NCBI GenBank assembly: GCA_020284085.1
Contig: JACEVL010006447.1
Span: 1,694,745 to 1,758,744, forward strand
DNA length: 64,000 nt
Origin: Aporrectodea caliginosa
Lineage: Eukaryota > Annelida > Clitellata > Crassiclitellata > Lumbricidae
Reading direction: 5' to 3'
Shown here: one piece after another, positions 22,861 to 34,237 of the stretch
How positions within the stretch are numbered: position 1 is the stretch's first letter
Layout of the letters: each line of letters opens with the position of its first letter
The notes under the pieces: model-generated
The model's input: the letters and a program-made list of their open reading frames with translations, nothing else
The model's database searches: none
What the model was told of the DNA's origin: nothing
Position numbers and translations under genes: made by a program

Positions 22861-24378
22861 TGAAGTTAAGGCAGACGAAATGATTCTAGATGTCGTTAAG
22901 AAGAAACAGTTCATCAGTTAGCAATGTTCAGATAGCCTCACTAGAAATGTGGCCAGTAACAGGTTAATCATACACGCAAATAGCCTGACCTCCAACACTG
23001 TCCCTCTGTGGTGGTAGAAGACACCATGTTCAGACATTACTCGAGTCACAACGTCCATCTGTGATGGACAGCCATTCGACTGATGGCGGAAACCCTGTCT
23101 GGTAGACGGTCGAAGCAAGTCCAAAGCCTCACATCCGACGGTAGAGAGAAGTGGTGTAGGTGTAAGCCACTGCAGTTCATCTGGAATCTTTTATCCATTG
23201 AGTAGACGTGAGCTTTTCCAACAACAAGCAGGGTTGGCCACGCCAGAAATGAAACGTCCGACAGTTCAAATTCCTCAACGAATTAAATTACACCGAAAGC
23301 CAAGTTGCAGTCCGGTCACGAAAGAACGTTGACAACATTCAGCCGTACAGAGCTTAATTGCTACCCATTCAACAACTTGTCTGTTTGTCGTCTACACGGG
23401 CTGTTATTGCTGAAGTAGGCCTACGATTAAAGATGTCTTCAAATCGACACCTGTTGAATACACAGCGCGAAGACGAAGCATACATCTGGCTGGCAAGACA
23501 CACGCCACGCCAACCACGCTCAGAGATTGATGAAAAGCAATAAAATTGTCATGATACAACAATTCGTCGTTCGTGATCTAGACAGAATACTTCTAATGGT
23601 TGAGCACGAGAACTCTTCAAGAGGTCTTGTAACTATTAGCTGCGTCAAATACGGGTCATTCGGTGCAGTTTATCGTTTGGTGCAATCGGTCATTTATTTA
23701 TTCTGATTCGCTTCGATCACGATACAATTCCATGTTTACAGATACGTAAAGTTCTGAATTCATCTGCTTCAATTCGTCCTCACATGAGCAGGCAAATTGC
23801 CAGCCATACTGCCGAAACTTTCATTTATAAATACAGATTATACGCAAGACTCACTCCATTACCACTCCATCAAAGGAAAAACTCTAATTTATCCTCTTGC
23901 CAACCCTTCTGGCCCGTCGCGTTGGCAACGCACCGACGTATACACGCATCAGTGAGTTCTGTGTTCAGCTGGTCTCGAGTCAACCGAATCGGCGATCAAT
24001 GTGCTTTTGCTGGTCATGGAAATATTGGAAAAACGCACCTCACTTTGAACACTTCGTGCCTCCCTATGTCTTGGACTTAATTCTTAAATAACAGCCTTCC
24101 TCTACACACCCTGATGCCTTTAACCGTGTTCAGCAAGAATTCTAAAACTGTCCTCAATGCACTTGTTTAGGTCTAAGCAGCGCATCAGTTAAACACATTA
24201 TATTAGGCATCATGATATACACAAAAATACAGATATACATGCATGCATTGATGCATGTATGTAAATATTTATGTATGTCTTTGTATGCATATGTATATTA
24301 TATGCGTGCATATATGTAGGGGCCTATGCATATACATGCATGTATCTCATCACTAAAGAAATGTATTTATATATTTTT
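22861..24378. other. Non-coding stretch, nothing recognised
   Basis: No supported gene. The part before the SINE (24220-24370) is rich in ATGCATGTAT-type words. Confidence 0.45.
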
Positions 24379-24647
24379 GGGGCGCGGTGGTGTAGGGGTA
24401 TGTTCGGTGCCTTGCAGCAGGAGGGTTGTGGGTTCGAATCCACCTCAAGGGGGTATGTTTGGTGCCTTGCAGCCGGAGGGTTGCGGGTTCGAATCCACCT
24501 CAAACCGCCGCGTAGGGACCCTGGGCATTGGGCAAGTCCTTCACTCGCAATTGCTCATGCGCTTCGGCGTGAATCTCCGATTCAGTGTCCGCGCTGTAGT
24601 CGGGAGCGCCTCTGAGTAGAAATCTTGAAGGGGCGCCATAACAAGTG
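24379..24647 (+). mobile_element. tRNA-derived SINE with duplicated head
   Basis: It begins GGGGCGCGGTGGTGTAGGGG (box A type) and has a perfect box B, GGGTTCGAATCCACC. The 50-base stretch GGTATGTTYGGTGCCTTGCA to CACCTCAA occurs twice in tandem. A body follows with CAAGTCCTTCACTCGCAATT and a GAAGGGGCGCCATAACAAGTG tail. Sister copies lie at 31787 (single head) and 38588 (minus strand, double head). Confidence 0.93.
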
Positions 24648-25098
24648 CTCATACACATATATATGTATATAATTTATGCAAATGCTTTTGCAAATGCATG
24701 TTTTGTAAATCAGTGAATGTATCTGTGTATATCTCTGACTAATAACTAATATACATATGCAGGGGCTTATGTATAATATACGTGTGTATGTATTACATGT
24801 TTCTTTGAATACATTGAATCAGCTCCTACTGAGAATCTCTTGATGCAGCAAAACATGGCAAGTGACATGCTGATCATAATATTCTCAGCAGGTGCGTACA
24901 GGTGTTTATTTGCTCTTCTACATGTTCTTATAGTTCAACCATTTACCTTCGGTGCTGTTTATTAGTAAGTGCAGACTCCCCTGACTGCTGATATCGTAGA
25001 TTTCACCTCTGCAGCATATTATAATTTTTTATCGCCTGTGATTTGTTTTCTCGAAGGGGCGCTATATAAACGTTCGATGAATGATATAGCGCGATATT

Positions 25099-25181
25099 GT
25101 TCGGCAGGCAGGCAGGCTTGCAGACAGACATGCAGGCAGGCAGGCAGACAGACAGACAGACAGACAAGCAGGCAGGCAGGC
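25099..25181. repeat. (GGCA)n / (GACA)n microsatellite
   Basis: Alternating GCAG and ACAG tetranucleotide runs. Confidence 0.92.
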
Positions 25182-25489
25182 AGATATAACTGACCGATCG
25201 AATAGCTGTGTGTCACGTTGCTTCGTGTGTTGGTGCTGCGTTTGTGGTGTCGCGATGAACGTTCGTCTAGAGCGGTTTGTAATAGGCTTCAGATTCTCCA
25301 CCGAATACAGATGAGCTGAGCAGCGGTGGAGCCGATAGATAGTCCGGTCAGGCAGAGCAGGACAGACTGAGCGCAATACTACGAACGTCGTGGTTCATCG
25401 TCAGAGGAATGGCTAATTAGAAAGACTGCGATGTTCCCAGTTGCGGTATGTGACCGTGTGTCAACTGGCTTTTCTATTAAACAACGAAT

Positions 25490-25550
25490 ATACATATATA
25501 TAATATTATATATATAATATATATATAATATATATATATAATTATATATG
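25490..25550. repeat. (AT)n-rich tract
   Basis: Interrupted AT dinucleotides with TAATAT phase breaks. Confidence 0.9.
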
Positions 25551-26055
25551 TGAATGCTGTTCTAGATGCTTCTGAAAGCAATAAAACCAGAGATTGCAAC
25601 TTCCGATCAAGACCTGAAGACCAGGAGCAAAAGCTCCAGTTATATCTAAATTCTGGTCTTTTGGTAAAGACATTTGACATGCTGATTTATTTCAAATGCT
25701 CATTGTTTGGTGCAGGACATGTCTGGGACCGTGGCCTTGCGGAAGCGCCGTGTAAGAGGGACGAGTTAGCGGGTTTTAGAAATGTCAAAGCATTCATTAT
25801 AGAGTATAGAACAAGCGCGTATCGCGTGACCATCATGTTTACTCTACGTAATGAGAACTTGTGAGGTTTTGGTAGGCCTGATCCCGCATGCACGACGTCA
25901 GCGTTCCCGCGCTGAGAGTTGGACTAACGCCAGTTTTAATTCTTGTCCGGCATGTGATTGGTGTGTCCACTAATGGTTACAGAGTAAATCAACTGACGTC
26001 AGCGGTGACTCATTTTCAAGTCGGGATATGTTTTGCTGAAGTAGAATATGTGATC
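25551..26055. other. Non-coding stretch, one unassigned open frame
   Basis: A 104-codon frame (25550-25864, plus) has no recognised domain and an antisense frame over the same bases. Neither was accepted. Confidence 0.4.
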
Positions 26056-26064
26056 CTATGTAAT

Positions 26065-26464
26065 TGGGAAGGACAGATTGGCATTTTTTGCCGATTTCCA
26101 ATTCCGATTAGTTGGCCTGCTTTTTCTCCGATTCCGATTCGGATCCGATTAGTCGGAAACATTCACATTTATTTGGTTCTAGGCACTCTTTGCTACTAAA
26201 AGCCCGACTGTCCGCCATTTTGATGATGTTTCGACTCACAATTTTATTATTTTACACGGACTTTCAATATTTAAGATTAAATATTTCCGTAGGAGGTCGC
26301 CAAAACAGGTTATTATTTTTGTATTAATGAAGAGCGGAATTGTGTTTAGTCAAAAATATTACATCTTTTGATAATCGGATCGGTAGTCGTGGGATGCCGA
26401 TTAATCGGTATTGGAAAAAAATTGGCGCTAATCGGTTTCCGATTCAAGAATCGGTCCTTCCCCA
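26065..26464. mobile_element. 400-bp MITE with CCGATTCCGATT-rich ends
   Basis: The left end TGGGAAGGACAGATTGGC and the right end (inverse TGGGGAAGGACCGATTC) are inverted copies that extend about 100 bp through drifting CCGATT words. The direct repeat CTATGTAAT flanks both sides (26056-26064 and 26465-26473), a 9-bp target duplication (8 bp if one base belongs to the end). There is no coding potential inside. The size and duplication suit a non-autonomous hAT or MULE derivative. Confidence 0.85.
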
Positions 26465-26473
26465 CTATGTAAT

Positions 26474-28484
26474 GTAGGTAGGAAATCCGGTGCCTAACAG
26501 AGTTTCAAGGTATTTTGACTTAACAATGTCTCCAACTCATTTTACACTGATTCTCGCTGATGATGGCAATTTTTAGATTTAATGTTGGCGATAAAAGTGA
26601 TCGTAATCGTAGATTCCAACTCCTAAGCACTACTCTAAAGCTTAAGTGTTCACGAGCGCTGCGTCGTATCAGAGGGGTTGTCCAGAGAGAACTGTTGACT
26701 TGCGATATGAAAATTATAAAAGAGACTGTTTGCCTTTACTTGATCATAATGCTATGCTATAAATCGACGATTATTCCTATATTGAATAGTGCATAATTAT
26801 ATCGAAACTTTATAGACTTGCAACTTTGGAAGGGAGGCTTTTATCCAGGGTCTAAATTATGAGTGTGTTTTAAACGGACATCGTCCGTCTGTGTTGAAAT
26901 GGAAAGCAGTCCATAGGCCACCACGTAGATTTAACAGTCCCGTTCAACGATAACATTAGTCCTACTCGAAGGATGACTGACGCTAAAAAATTAATTTGTT
27001 TCCTGCATGCTCGTCTACTTTTTGTACCGTTAACCTGGTGGTCAATACGACTTATTCCTGTTTTCAGTTGGATGGAGATTCCCTTCACAGGAAGCACTCA
27101 ACAGGACGCAAATGGACCGATCTTCTGGTCACAGGAAATCGAAGAAATTAACGCCGACAAAGCGTACGTCGAAGGCACAGAGGCACACAGGCCACCGACG
27201 GCGTCCATGCTGTCAATATCGTCCATGGCCTCAGATGGAGACAATCTCATCATTCAAAGGTTGCTTCAGATGCGCAACCATAGCAACCATGCTTTACGCA
27301 GCAGCCTTTTGTAGCGCTCGTTAGAAATGCGCCATTGTTCAGGCAATGCATGTAGTCATGGCAAACGCAAAAACAAACACCATATGTAGGCAACCAACCT
27401 TACATTTAATGTTCATCATTGTTGCAGCAATTTACACTTTTGTGAAAGAAAGTAATATTAAGGTTATTACTCATCATAAAGCATAAGAGGATGAGTAATT
27501 TTCAGCTATTTGGAAAAACAGTAAGAAGTCCTGGAGTTATAAAATCAGAAGTAACCATTAAAACTGGAGTGATACCTTCTCCTATTCGTTCTTTTGTCCA
27601 GTTATTATGAAGGATTTATTTCAGTTTTTATTTGAGCTTAACCGAAGAATCCTCCAGCATAAAGTAGGCTATATGAGCTGTCAAAGCAAGAATAGTACAC
27701 GAAGGTCATTTTGAAGACCGAATCAACTTGATATATCATTGTTGCAGTTGATGTCAGTATAAACGTACGTTGACCAAACACAGCAGCCATTCGCTAATAA
27801 GTCATTTGGCTTTTCAATTTTGTCAGCGAAAAGCTAATTAAAATAAGCTATAAATGGAAAGTCATAACATAATTCAAGGTTTAAATCTTGCATCCGTGAC
27901 TAATAGGCCTCTATCGTCGTGCTGCTAATGGAAATTTGTGATGTAGGACGTCGTTTACCTGACCTCATCACCCTAACACGACACGCACCAGAAAATATTG
28001 GCTCTTCTTGAATGGTCTACATAAAGTAACGGAATCAAATTTCGTTCTGACGGAATTTCTGCCTTGAAGGAGTTTGATATTAGATGGGATTGCACGGCCT
28101 ACTCTAGATAACAAGACTGATCTTCAAAGTGCATATAAATACGACCGGCAGAATTCGATTAACTTAGTCTGGCAAAAAACACGAGCGCCAACGCAACACG
28201 AATGAATCCAGCAGATCGGTTTCCGCGCTAATTTTCTACAAGCGGTTTGAAATCTTGTGTAAGGTAATAGACCTATATTATTTATCAAGACCATATAAGA
28301 AGAAAGGACATCGCGGAAACTCATTTCTAATTCAGTCCTGATGCAACCATCGAGTTGTAAATTCTCAGAAGTCGTAAAATGTAAGCATTGCTACATTCCT
28401 TTGCCAGAAGTTCAGGAGGACCAACAGTTTCACTGTACCAGGTCTGACGAGGTCAGCGGTGTTGGCTTAGAAGGAGCTGAAAGG
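26474..28484. other. Non-coding stretch upstream of the GPCR 3' end
   Basis: Frames near 26973-27324 (plus) reach 113 codons but show no known domain, and two plus-strand frames overlap there. Part of the region next to 28485 is likely the GPCR 3' UTR. Confidence 0.4.
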
Positions 28485-29741
28485 TCAAATATTGGAGATT
28501 TCGTTATCAGCCGCATGTGGAGGAGTGGTTGCCATGGTGTTCTGGGCCTTCAGGGGAACCGGATGTACTGTCGTGACCCCGGCGCCTGACCTGAGTGACT
28601 TTAAGGAGCGGCGCACACAGACGAGTTCGATGAGGATTTCTCGAAAGCGACGACTGCAGAAGCAGTAGATGATGAAGTTCAAGGACGAGTTGGCGACGAC
28701 CAGAAGGTCACTGAGGCGCGCGTAGAAGAAGAAGGCGCTGGGACAGGTGAGCGAGTGTTGGCCGAGGGAACTGTCGAGCACCTGCGTTACCATGGCAGGA
28801 GTCTGCGTCACGACAAACACCATGACGACGACTATGAGCATGAAGGTGATGTCGTCCTCCGATCGACTGTTGCTTGGTCCGCTTCCGGTTCCTGTCATCA
28901 ACGACTGATTATTCGATTCGAGAGGAGGCTGCTTCAGAAGTCTGGCCCTGCGCTTCTTCGTCTTTCGAAGGGCCTTGATCAGCTTCCGGTTGAGGAAGGT
29001 CAGCGAGACGAGAGGAACGAGGAACATGACGACGAAGTAGAAGAGGTTCCTGTAGACGATCTTGAAGACGGGGTTTTCGTAGAGCCACGTCTGTTGCATC
29101 TTCTCCTCGTCCGTTATTTCGAACTCAAAGAAACGCGGCAGATTGAAGAGAACAGAGAAGAGACAGACGAGGCCGACGTGGCGACGGGCAAAGTGCACCG
29201 AGCAGAGGTTGGTTGCCTTGTACGGATGGCAGACAGAGATGTAGCGGTTCAGCGTCACAAGGATCGTCAGGTAGATCGTGCACGTCTCCGTCATAAGTGC
29301 GCACGGATAGATGTACTTGCCCAGGTAGGGTATGGCGCTTTGCAGGCCCGGCACCTGCACCCCGAATGTCCCGATCGAGGTAAGTACCCTGAGCGCAAAT
29401 ACAGTCAAGAGGAACAGTGTGTCGGCCACTTCGAGCGAGACGAGAAGGAAGGGAGTGGCCGTCTTCGACTTGTCTCGTGATAGGACGATCGTTGAGACGG
29501 TGTTTCCTGCAAAGCCAAAGACGCACAACATTCCCATGAACAATGCTTCGATGACGAAGTCATAACAGGTGCAAGCGTAGGACACTTCCGCTGTGATTAT
29601 CGCCATTGAAGACTCGTTCTTGGCTGTTCGGTTGTGGCACAGAAGATCAGAAGTACCACTACATGCCGCATAGATGGCGCTTTGGAGGCTAGATGAACTT
29701 GATTCCAGACGAACATTGGAGGACGTTGTCTGGCTATCCAT
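28485..29741 (-). CDS. Rhodopsin-class peptide GPCR, FMRFamide-receptor-like
   Basis: Single-exon 418-residue seven-pass receptor; the start is the first ATG of the frame. The N-terminus (about 1-60) is Ser-rich with N-glycosylation sites NRT and NES. TM1 is about 62-86 (GN at 79-80), TM2 96-120 with Asp107, TM3 145-169 ending NRY (165-167) in place of DRY, TM4 188-205, TM5 228-252, TM6 298-321 (TQTPA), and TM7 336-361 with NSSLNFIIY in the place of NPxxY. The third intracellular loop is basic (LRKTKKRRARLLK). The stretch YIYPCALMTETCTIYLTILV and LPRF after TM4 are typical of invertebrate FMRFamide and related neuropeptide receptors, which signal through G proteins at the plasma membrane. No cysteine is seen in the second extracellular loop, so the usual TM3-ECL2 disulfide is not obvious. 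The subfamily call is by resemblance; the ligand is unknown. Confidence 0.92.
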   Translation of the reverse strand: MDSQTTSSNVRLESSSSSLQSAIYAACSGTSDLLCHNRTAKNESSMAIITAEVSYACTCYDFVIEALFMGMLCVFGFAGNTVSTIVLSRDKSKTATPFLLVSLEVADTLFLLTVFALRVLTSIGTFGVQVPGLQSAIPYLGKYIYPCALMTETCTIYLTILVTLNRYISVCHPYKATNLCSVHFARRHVGLVCLFSVLFNLPRFFEFEITDEEKMQQTWLYENPVFKIVYRNLFYFVVMFLVPLVSLTFLNRKLIKALRKTKKRRARLLKQPPLESNNQSLMTGTGSGPSNSRSEDDITFMLIVVVMVFVVTQTPAMVTQVLDSSLGQHSLTCPSAFFFYARLSDLLVVANSSLNFIIYCFCSRRFREILIELVCVRRSLKSLRSGAGVTTVHPVPLKAQNTMATTPPHAADNEISNI

Positions 29742-30524
29742 ATCGCTGGCTCAGGACAGAGGAAATCGTTCTTCAACTGATATCTATCTATTACAGACAC
29801 TCAACGGAAAATACAATAAATATTTTACATCACCATTATTTCTCGCCGCAGCTATATTTATGTTCAGCAATATCAACATAATTCTATAATTATTTTTGCT
29901 TTGCATCAGCACAGCAATCGTAATTATCATTTGCACTGTTACGTTGCAAGGCACGGTTGACGATGGTACATAAACAGACAGACAGACAAGTAGAGAGACA
30001 GACAAGCAGAGAGAAAGATAAACACACTGAAAGACCGATTAACTGAGTTGGCGGATGATTGAATGAATGAATGAATAATCGGTAAATTGATTAATCAACT
30101 GGTGATTATATTGTATAGGCAGACTACATGACATAAAACTCCGTCTCATGTTCCCTTGTGCTAGATAAAGAAAGCGGGTTGGTTCATAGGGTTCCTAGGG
30201 TACATGTGCTAAAATAATCAGAATGAGACTGCATATTATCCGATGCAGCTTGTGTGTTGATTTAGACAAATCTACCATGTACTGCTTAACAGCAAGTTCT
30301 TGGATCACGTAGTAATACATTTCGATGTTAAATAGGTAGCGTATAAAAATGACTGCACTTTACACACTTTTATACACGTTACTGCACTATGTGATTTATT
30401 ACCCAGCAACCGCACGGGCTTCCCACTCAGTACTGCAAAATGTCTTTCCTTCCTTGTTTAAATGCCTGTCGCCAACCTCAATGGTAGTTTTAATGAGCTT
30501 AATTCTGTCATTTGATGACTTAGG
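29742..30524. other. Upstream region of the GPCR, no other gene seen
   Basis: It should contain the GPCR promoter and 5' UTR. Low-complexity ACAGACAGACA and GAATGAATGAAT words occur near 29975 and 30058. No other coding sequence is supported. Confidence 0.45.
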
Positions 30525-30745
30525 GAACCGCTAGAGTTATCTTACTTCTGGCAGTCTAATTATGGTTCATCATAAATTTTCAAGTTTATCCATAAACAGA
30601 ATAGCAATTCACAGAGGAGGAAAGTTTACGAGTCATAATCAGTTCTCGGAAAAACCGAAAAAAGGAAGCATCGGTCTCCAGAGTCTTCGCTTGAATCCAG
30701 TTCTGTTGCTGGCTGAGAGGACGGAACCACCGAGAAATTGCATTT
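30525..30745 (+). repeat. Dispersed ~220 bp repeat, copy 1
   Basis: The sequence from CTAGAGTTATCT to GAGAAATTGCATTT recurs inverted at 43807-44025. Identity is highest over GGAAGCATCGGTCTCCAGAG and ACGGAACCACCGAGAAATTG. No promoter boxes or coding motif were recognised. Confidence 0.8.
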
Positions 30746-31637
30746 ACATAAAACGTTGGCTCATGCTCCTACTTTTATGTCTAGATATTTATTTAATAGT
30801 GTAATAAATGGAACAGCACAACATAAAAAAGAAACAAGAAGAAATAAGGAGAGAGATGTGGCTAAAGGAAGGATGAGGTCTATCGAGAAATATGCAAACA
30901 CAATAAAAGACCAGCTTAAAAACCTGTAAAACAGATCAACCAATAATTAGAAACTGAGGCAGTCGTCCATTCAAGACAAGAAATGCAGCATCCTGCAGAC
31001 AAAGAAGAAACAAAGAATCAAATCGATAGACATAATATTGTAACGAATTATACTATACCATAATAATGATGCCAGTGACAAATTGGTTCGAGAGCTCGTA
31101 GATATAAATTATCATTACCACCAGGAGCAAATAAAAGACTGACATTCTTCTTGGAGAAGCAGCTAGAAGCAGAGATGTCGAACTTGGTATTTGCACTCGA
31201 ATAGACTACGGATGGCAACACTGCTGAGGTCAGCAATGCAAGAAACGAACTATTGGCAGAAGAGATTCATAGCATCTCTAATCAAGCTTTGGATGAAGGA
31301 TGGATACCAGAAGAATGGAAACGTTCAATCATTATGACTCTGCCAAAAGAAAGGCTATCTTTTTGAGTGCAGCAACTATATACACAGTAGCACTGCTAAA
31401 TTATATGAGGAGGGTGCTTATGCTGGTTCTACTGGAGCTGATAAATAAAAAATAGAGGCGGACTTGGCGGAAGAACAGTCAGGTTGAAGGAGAGATCGCA
31501 GATATTGAAACTGATGCTGATACCGGAACAGGCGAAGAAAAAGGGCAAGCTAGAACATAGCTGTCAAACATAGCGTCAAATCATTCGGATAAGGAAGAAT
31601 TTTGACACAGACGAGCAAAGTGTCTATGGCCGTGCGA

Positions 31638-31785
31638 TGGTCCTGAGTGGCCGAGTGGGTTGGTAGCCCGCTATCCACGCTGGCAGCCTGGGTTCGATTC
31701 CCGGTCGGTCGGTTTATCAGAGATTAATTTTCAGATCGCAATATAAACGTGGAGTACAATACAATACAATACAACACAATACAAC
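31638..31785 (+). mobile_element. tRNA-Ser/Leu-like SINE with (ACAAT)n tail
   Basis: GAGTGGCCGAGTGGGTTGGT (box A) and GGGTTCGATTCCC (box B) with tRNA-like spacing are followed by a short body and a tail of five ACAAT units. The next SINE starts immediately after the tail. Confidence 0.85.
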
Positions 31786-31786
31786 T

Positions 31787-31999
31787 GGGGCGCGGTGGTT
31801 TGGGGGTATGTTCGGTGCCTTGCAGCTGGAGGGTTGCGGGTTCGAATCCACCTCAAAGCCGCCGCGTAGGGACCCTGGGCAAGTCCTTCACTCGCAATTG
31901 CTCATGCGCTTCGGCGTGAAACTCCGATTCAGCGTCCGCGCAGTAGTCGGGAGCGCCTCTGAATAGGAATCTGGAAGGGGCGCTATAACAAGTGTTCAA
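31787..31999 (+). mobile_element. tRNA-derived SINE, single head, (TACAA)n tail
   Basis: Same family as 24379-24647, but with only one GGTATGTTCGGTGCCTTGCA head unit. It ends GAAGGGGCGCTATAACAAGTG, followed by TACAA repeats to about 32024. Confidence 0.92.
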
Positions 32000-32522
32000 A
32001 TACAATACAATACAATGCAATACAATGATAGAGGTCCGATTAGATGAAGAACTTAGAGATTAGTTTAGGACAACAATTATCACAAGGCAGGCAATCTCAC
32101 CAATGATATTCATTTTAACCCTCGAATTATCAGTAATGTTTGCAACCACTGAATACCATGCACTGGGGTCAAAAACCACCCCAATGTGCACTTGCGCTGC
32201 TTTGGACTCAGTTCAATAATTAACAAATGAGAATGTAATTTAAATTTAAAACGTTCCTGTGTTTCACTGATATCAGAATTGAAACCAATAAATTCGCCAA
32301 GAATTGTTAGTAAAATAACAATAGATATTGTAAAGCAACGTCAAACAACGTGCAGGCTGCGAAAACACGAACTCTGCCTTTCTTTGAACAGTAGGACACA
32401 AGCGTTACATCATAGGCGCCATGAATCATAAATTGGAGAAATATTACAGTATACTGTGTGGTAAATCTTGAAAGAAAACAGTAGGCCGAATACAATTCAA
32501 ATCTAAAAAATCAACAATCGTT

Positions 32523-32525
<3 letters not shown>

Positions 32526-32584
<59 letters not shown>
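32526..32584. repeat. (AT)n microsatellite
   Basis: Uninterrupted AT dinucleotides. A similar sentence (ATCAACAATCGTTATC / ATCAACACTCGTTATC) occurs on each side of the array. Confidence 0.95.
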
Positions 32585-32587
<3 letters not shown>

Positions 32588-33999
32588 ACACTCGTTATCG
32601 TATATAGAAGTAGGCCTTGTTACTTCGCACAAGATATTACAAGTATCGTTTAGGGTAGTGAAGTGCAGTCTAAGACTACAAGATATATGTAGTAGTAAAA
32701 TAGGGCCGGAAGACCAAAGTAGGCCAGTAAGAAATCAAAAAGCTACAAATTGAGCATAATTTTATGTAGTTTAATTACTGGTCACAGCTTTGTAAACTGC
32801 AGTTAACTATTTGTAACTATTTAAAAGTAATTAACTACCAGCTGTTAACAACGGTGGTTAACTATTACCTATCGCTATTACTAGTATTGTTTTAATGTCA
32901 TCTTAAACTTTGCAGTTGTATATTAATCAGTATGCGTATGTGCAGGTCTGCAGCAGAGACCAATAATTGCTGTATAAATATACACAAGTGTGAGTCGGAT
33001 CACTTGTGGAGAAAAAAATTGATATATTCTGTGAAGACTCAGAAGAACAGTTCGAAAGCTCTCAGTTCTGTTTGATTTCGTTTTTATCCATCTAGTTTAA
33101 CTTGCGGGAATCTTGCAATCTTGATTGATTGATTGCTTGCTTGAGCCACAGGCTAAATAGTCAAATCTTGCGACGACTAGTTCGATCACTTACAATCATT
33201 CAATCGTCGTGAAACTTGGCATATAGACTCGCCCTCGCACACACTTCATTCTATCAAAATTTCACCTCCCCAAAAAGGCTAGCTTATAGAATCGGGGACT
33301 AAACTTTTCGAATCGGGGATCCCCTTTTCCGATACGCACCGTTGTGATTGGCCAGCGTTGTGATTGGCTGCAACAATAATGGGCGCGCTGCCTCGTTCAG
33401 CGTGCTATGTTGTAAAATGAACGCGGACTATTTTCAGAGTACACGTTATAGGATACTAGATGAATATAGTAAAAAACTTTGTTTTTACTATTGGTTCTTT
33501 TTATTACTGTATGGTGTAGTGCATTCAAAGGCTATGGAAAGCGAATCTGGAGAGAAGATAATATTTACAACTGGGCCTAAAACAAATGGATTTTGATTTG
33601 CATGGTGCATATAGTTGTAATATTTACCCATGCCTCTCCAATACCTCTGACAAGAGCTATCCCTCTGATAATTAAGATATGGTGCTACAGTCTATCGACC
33701 TGTCCCATCAAACATTTCAGAGTATACTAGAGAGACTAGCCAATGACTATCAACAATAATGATACAAGTAATGTTTGTGTCTTTAAGAGTTACCTCAATG
33801 GCGCGTTTAAGTACAGGTCATTCAAATGTATTTCTGTATGCCGAACACTTGTGCGCAATGTGCGTGGGCTATTTCTATATGAAGACCACAGAGTTGGAAA
33901 TGCTTTACTGTGCTATGTGGACCAGAGATAAGACCTAGATTTTTGGTTTTCCGGTCTCAAATATAGATTTTCTGACAGGCTTTGCGGTTGCTTTTGTGA
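32585..33999. other. Non-coding stretch, nothing recognised
   Basis: An 82-codon frame (33348-33596, plus) has one hydrophobic stretch but no family resemblance. No gene is supported. Confidence 0.45.
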
Positions 34000-34237
34000 C
34001 GGGGCCAAGTGTTTACACGGATCGGCCAATGTTCAGGTTGAAGCAGAAGACTAACAAGAGCAGTTCCTTGGTCTAGCCTGAGAGGCAGCCATGGGTATGA
34101 AGTGTAGGAGCTTCATTTTATTAGCCTCGGCATATGACGGCGGGTGACCGGACTGGCAGTCTCATCTTCCAACCGACAGCGTGCGATCAGTGTGTTCATT
34201 ATAGCTGAGTATGCTAGAGCACAGATGGAGCAAACAT

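Larger units (their letters stand above)
31240..32130 (+). pseudogene. L1/RTE-like LINE RT remnant split by two SINEs
   Basis: Fragments in shifting frames follow the order of a LINE RT: ALDEGWIPEEWKRSIIMTLP, then LLNYMRRVLMLVLLE, then ADLAEEQSG (31240-31500). A later piece at 32028-32130 (RQAISPMIFILTLE) resembles the following RGVRQGCxxSP block. Two SINEs (31638-31999) lie between the pieces. Stops and frame changes are frequent. The catalytic YADD part is not seen. Similarity is by motif recognition only. Confidence 0.6.

Noticed and set aside
28755..29480. 241-codon plus-strand frame
   Set aside because: Antisense shadow of the GPCR coding sequence, with no domain of its own.
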